DNA of 64,000 nt from positions 343,769 to 407,768 of the forward strand of contig NZ_JABKKE010000001.1 of the NCBI RefSeq assembly GCF_013166575.1. The letters are read 5' to 3'. How positions within the stretch are numbered: the first letter of the stretch is position 1; the number at the start of each line of letters is the position of its first letter. Positions 62,348 through 64,000 of this stretch are shown here, one piece after another. The position numbers and the translations under genes were made by a program. The notes beneath the pieces were generated by a model. The model saw only the letters and a program-made list of their open reading frames with translations. It searched no databases and was not told the origin of the DNA. The DNA is from Xylanibacter rodentium (GTDB lineage Bacteria > Bacteroidota > Bacteroidia > Bacteroidales > Bacteroidaceae).

Positions 62348-63424
62348 ATGAGAAATACTTTCGGCAATATATTCACACTTACCACCTTCGGCGAGAGTCA
62401 CGGACCTGCCGTAGGAGGAGTGGTTGACGGTATGCCCGCCGGCATCGATATCGACCTTGACTTCATACAGAGTGAGCTCGACAGGCGCCGGCCGGGACAA
62501 AGCGCCATTACAACAAGCCGCAAGGAGGCCGACCGTGTGGAACTTCTCAGCGGAGTCTTTGAAGGCAAATCAACGGGATGCCCCATCGGATTTGTAGTCT
62601 ACAATACCAACCAACATTCACAAGACTACGAAAACATGCGCAACCTGTTCCGCCCGTCTCACGCCGATTATAGTTACTATAACAAATATGGTGTGCGCGA
62701 CCATCGTGGCGGAGGACGTTCGTCGGCCCGCATCACTATAAGCAGGTGTGTGGCCGGAGCACTGGCCAAACTGGCTTTGCGGCATATAGGCATCAGTATA
62801 CAGGCATATACTTCGCAGGTCGGTCACATTGCCATCGGACGTGACTATCGGTGCTATGACCTGGCAAAGGCCGAGACCAATGCCGTGCGCTGCCCCGATA
62901 TGGAGAAAGCAGCGGAAATGGAGCGCCTGATAATGGAGGTGAAGAGCGACGGCGACACCATTGGTGGCGTTATAACCTGCGTGGTCAAGGGATGTCCGGT
63001 TGGACTTGGCGAACCGGAATTCGGCAAACTGCACGCCGCACTCGGAGCGGCCATGTTGAGTATCAATGCCGTAAAAGGATTCGAATATGGCAATGGATTC
63101 GCCGGGGTGACCGAACGCGGCTCACAGCAAAATGATGTTTTCGTAAACGACGGCGGGACCGTGACCACACTCACCAATCGTAGCGGAGGCATACTGGGAG
63201 GCATAAGCAACGGACAAGACATATGTTTCCGCGTAGCCTTCAAGCCTGTGGCCACTTTGTTGATGCGACAGGAAACTGTCGATACCGAAGGAAGTCATAC
63301 CACCTTTACGGCCCGAGGACGCCATGACCCATGTGTGCTGCCGAGGGCAGTCCCGATAGTGGAAGCTATGGCTGCAATGACACTATTGGACTATTATATG
63401 TTCAACAAATCGGTAAAACTATAA
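62348..63424 (+). CDS. aroC: Chorismate synthase
   Basis: Converts EPSP to chorismate with reduced FMN, the last shikimate step; its product feeds the mutase encoded at 55947-57011. The 358-residue protein has [40 protein letters not shown], the signature [20 protein letters not shown] with [10 protein letters not shown], and [20 protein letters not shown]. Full length. Co-transcribed with slyD. Confidence 0.97.
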   Translation: MRNTFGNIFTLTTFGESHGPAVGGVVDGMPAGIDIDLDFIQSELDRRRPGQSAITTSRKEADRVELLSGVFEGKSTGCPIGFVVYNTNQHSQDYENMRNLFRPSHADYSYYNKYGVRDHRGGGRSSARITISRCVAGALAKLALRHIGISIQAYTSQVGHIAIGRDYRCYDLAKAETNAVRCPDMEKAAEMERLIMEVKSDGDTIGGVITCVVKGCPVGLGEPEFGKLHAALGAAMLSINAVKGFEYGNGFAGVTERGSQQNDVFVNDGGTVTTLTNRSGGILGGISNGQDICFRVAFKPVATLLMRQETVDTEGSHTTFTARGRHDPCVLPRAVPIVEAMAAMTLLDYYMFNKSVKL

Positions 63425-63444
63425 AAAAACGTATTAAAATTCAA

Positions 63445-63479
63445 GAAAGCGGCAAAATGATTTGCTGCTTTCTTTTTTT
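63445..63479 (+). terminator. Intrinsic terminator after aroC
   Basis: 12-bp stem (63445-63456 with 63461-63472, GAAAGCGGCAAA and TTTGCTGCTTTC, one G-T), 4-nt loop, then TTTTTTT. 20 nt past the stop. Confidence 0.9.
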
Positions 63480-63497
63480 ATTTGTATCTTTGTATCG

Positions 63498-63594
63498 CTA
63501 TTGAGGGATTGTGAAATTCTTAAATAAGCTTTAGTTAAGTCTAGTTTAGTTTTTGTGTTGGTTGAGGGCGGTCGGTTGATCGCCCTCAAATTTT
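63498..63594 (+). ncRNA. Possible small RNA with own promoter and terminator
   Basis: A TATCTTTG box at 63485-63492 is followed about 70 nt later by a terminator (TTGAGGGCG 63562-63570 with CGCCCTCAA 63581-63589, then ATTTT). The roughly 95-nt product would have no coding frame of note and includes TTAAGTCTAGTTTAGTTTTT. It matches no known RNA family in the annotator's memory. Confidence 0.35.
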
Positions 63595-63617
63595 ATCGGC
63601 AAACACATTACTTATTA

Positions 63618-63645
63618 TTAATTGAGAATTGAAAATTGAGAATGG
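63618..63645 (+). repeat. AATTGAGAATTGA-type simple repeat
   Basis: ATTGAGAATTGAAAATTGAG followed by AATGG: short degenerate direct repeats of the kind scattered in Bacteroidales genomes. Complementary wording occurs at 49405-49432. Confidence 0.5.
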
Positions 63646-63751
63646 ATAATTATGATTTGCTTTGTTTATGTATAAGTTAGTCAACAGAATTAAACTACAT
63701 AATCGTCCGAACATTGGAAGAACTTGCTTTGGATGAACGTGCCCTGGAAGA

Positions 63752-64000
63752 ACGCGCCCCGCAGGGGCAACAAGCACATAGCCCGGGGCAGAGCGTAGCG
63801 GCACCCCGGGATTCATATTCAATTGCATATATTCGCCCTGAAAGGGCAAAAGCATTAGTAATCAGATAATTACAATTTTTTATATCCATATGTTTTTATG
63901 CTTTTGCCCTTGCAGGGCGCGGGTATTGGCGATGTTTGAATCCCGGGGTGCCGCTACGCTCTGCCCCGGGCTATGTGCTTGTTGCCCCTGCGGGGCGCGT
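63752..64000. mobile_element. MITE-like element with long inverted repeats (runs off the window)
   Basis: Outer arms 63752-63815 and 63937-64000 are exact inverted copies over 64 bp (GCCCGGGGCAGAGCGTAGCG in the left arm) and may continue past the window. Inner arms 63834-63855 and 63898-63919 (CGCCCTGAAAGGGCAAAAGC) match with one difference. The 42-bp AT-rich centre has no gene. The GC-rich arms contrast with the AT-rich surroundings. No transposase is encoded, so it would be non-autonomous. Confidence 0.8.

Overview
The window looks like a chromosomal stretch from a member of the Bacteroidales, most likely a Prevotellaceae or Bacteroidaceae relative. The evidence is Bacteroidota -7 boxes of the form TAnnTTTG in front of many genes (sometimes with TTTG about 19-20 nt further upstream), few Shine-Dalgarno sequences, families typical of the order (DUF4348-like lipoprotein, TPR/SPOR lipoproteins, VorB/KorB ferredoxin oxidoreductases, OMP_b-brl-type barrel, periplasmic GH2), and the DAHP synthase-chorismate mutase fusion. 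The species is not determined. No tRNA, rRNA, CRISPR array or complete insertion sequence was seen.

Layout. 1-6.2 kb: infC (cut by the window edge), thrS, and the bottom-strand run SPOR lipoprotein-ruvX-def-TPR protein-secreted protein. 7.5-8.5 kb: a small top-strand envelope operon. 8.5-11.2 kb: lipoprotein-murB-MBL hydrolase. 11.3-13.7 kb: pheS and an MFS transporter. 13.8-16.8 kb: an AT-rich island holding a frameshifted zinc-ribbon membrane protein, a 47-residue Cys-rich peptide gene and a radical SAM/SPASM maturase, i.e. a minimal RiPP locus. 16.8-18.3 kb: yccF, thioredoxin, FKBP, DUF1294. 18.3-19.3 kb: a gene-free block with 22-nt repeats and nested palindromes. 19.3-23.8 kb: rubrerythrin and oxyR (divergent), NUDIX, patatin, trmD, DUF805. 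23.9-29.3 kb: cytoplasmic amylase, second patatin, aminopeptidase P, C1-type peptidase. 30-33.7 kb: recJ and recQ. 33.8-40.2 kb: ECF sigma, putative anti-sigma, a thioredoxin-fold protein without its cysteines, and an outer-membrane barrel. 40.7-44.4 kb: beta-galactosidase and OmpA. 44.6-47.8 kb: cobU-cobT-cobS-cobC for the cobalamin nucleotide loop. 48-53.2 kb: ffh, and folD-TPR-ferredoxin-vorB-korB-vorC. 54.2-59.4 kb: the aromatic amino acid operon pheA-aminotransferase-DAHP synthase/chorismate mutase-tyrA-EamA exporter, preceded by a Phe/Tyr-rich leader peptide and attenuator. 59.5-63.4 kb: crcB, M48 protease, small secreted protein, slyD, aroC. 63.5-64 kb: a possible small RNA and a MITE-like inverted-repeat element running off the window.

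Most notable are: (1) the radical SAM/SPASM gene with a short downstream Cys-rich peptide gene; (2) a complete ribosome-mediated attenuator with competing RNA stems for aromatic amino acid synthesis; (3) at least three families of intergenic repeats (an ~75-80 bp element next to gene ends, a 22-nt-period family at three loci, and large nested palindromes), one similar palindromic insert having been absorbed in frame into cobT; and (4) a degenerate thioredoxin-fold protein in an ECF sigma operon. All calls rest on reading the sequence; no database search or folding program was run.
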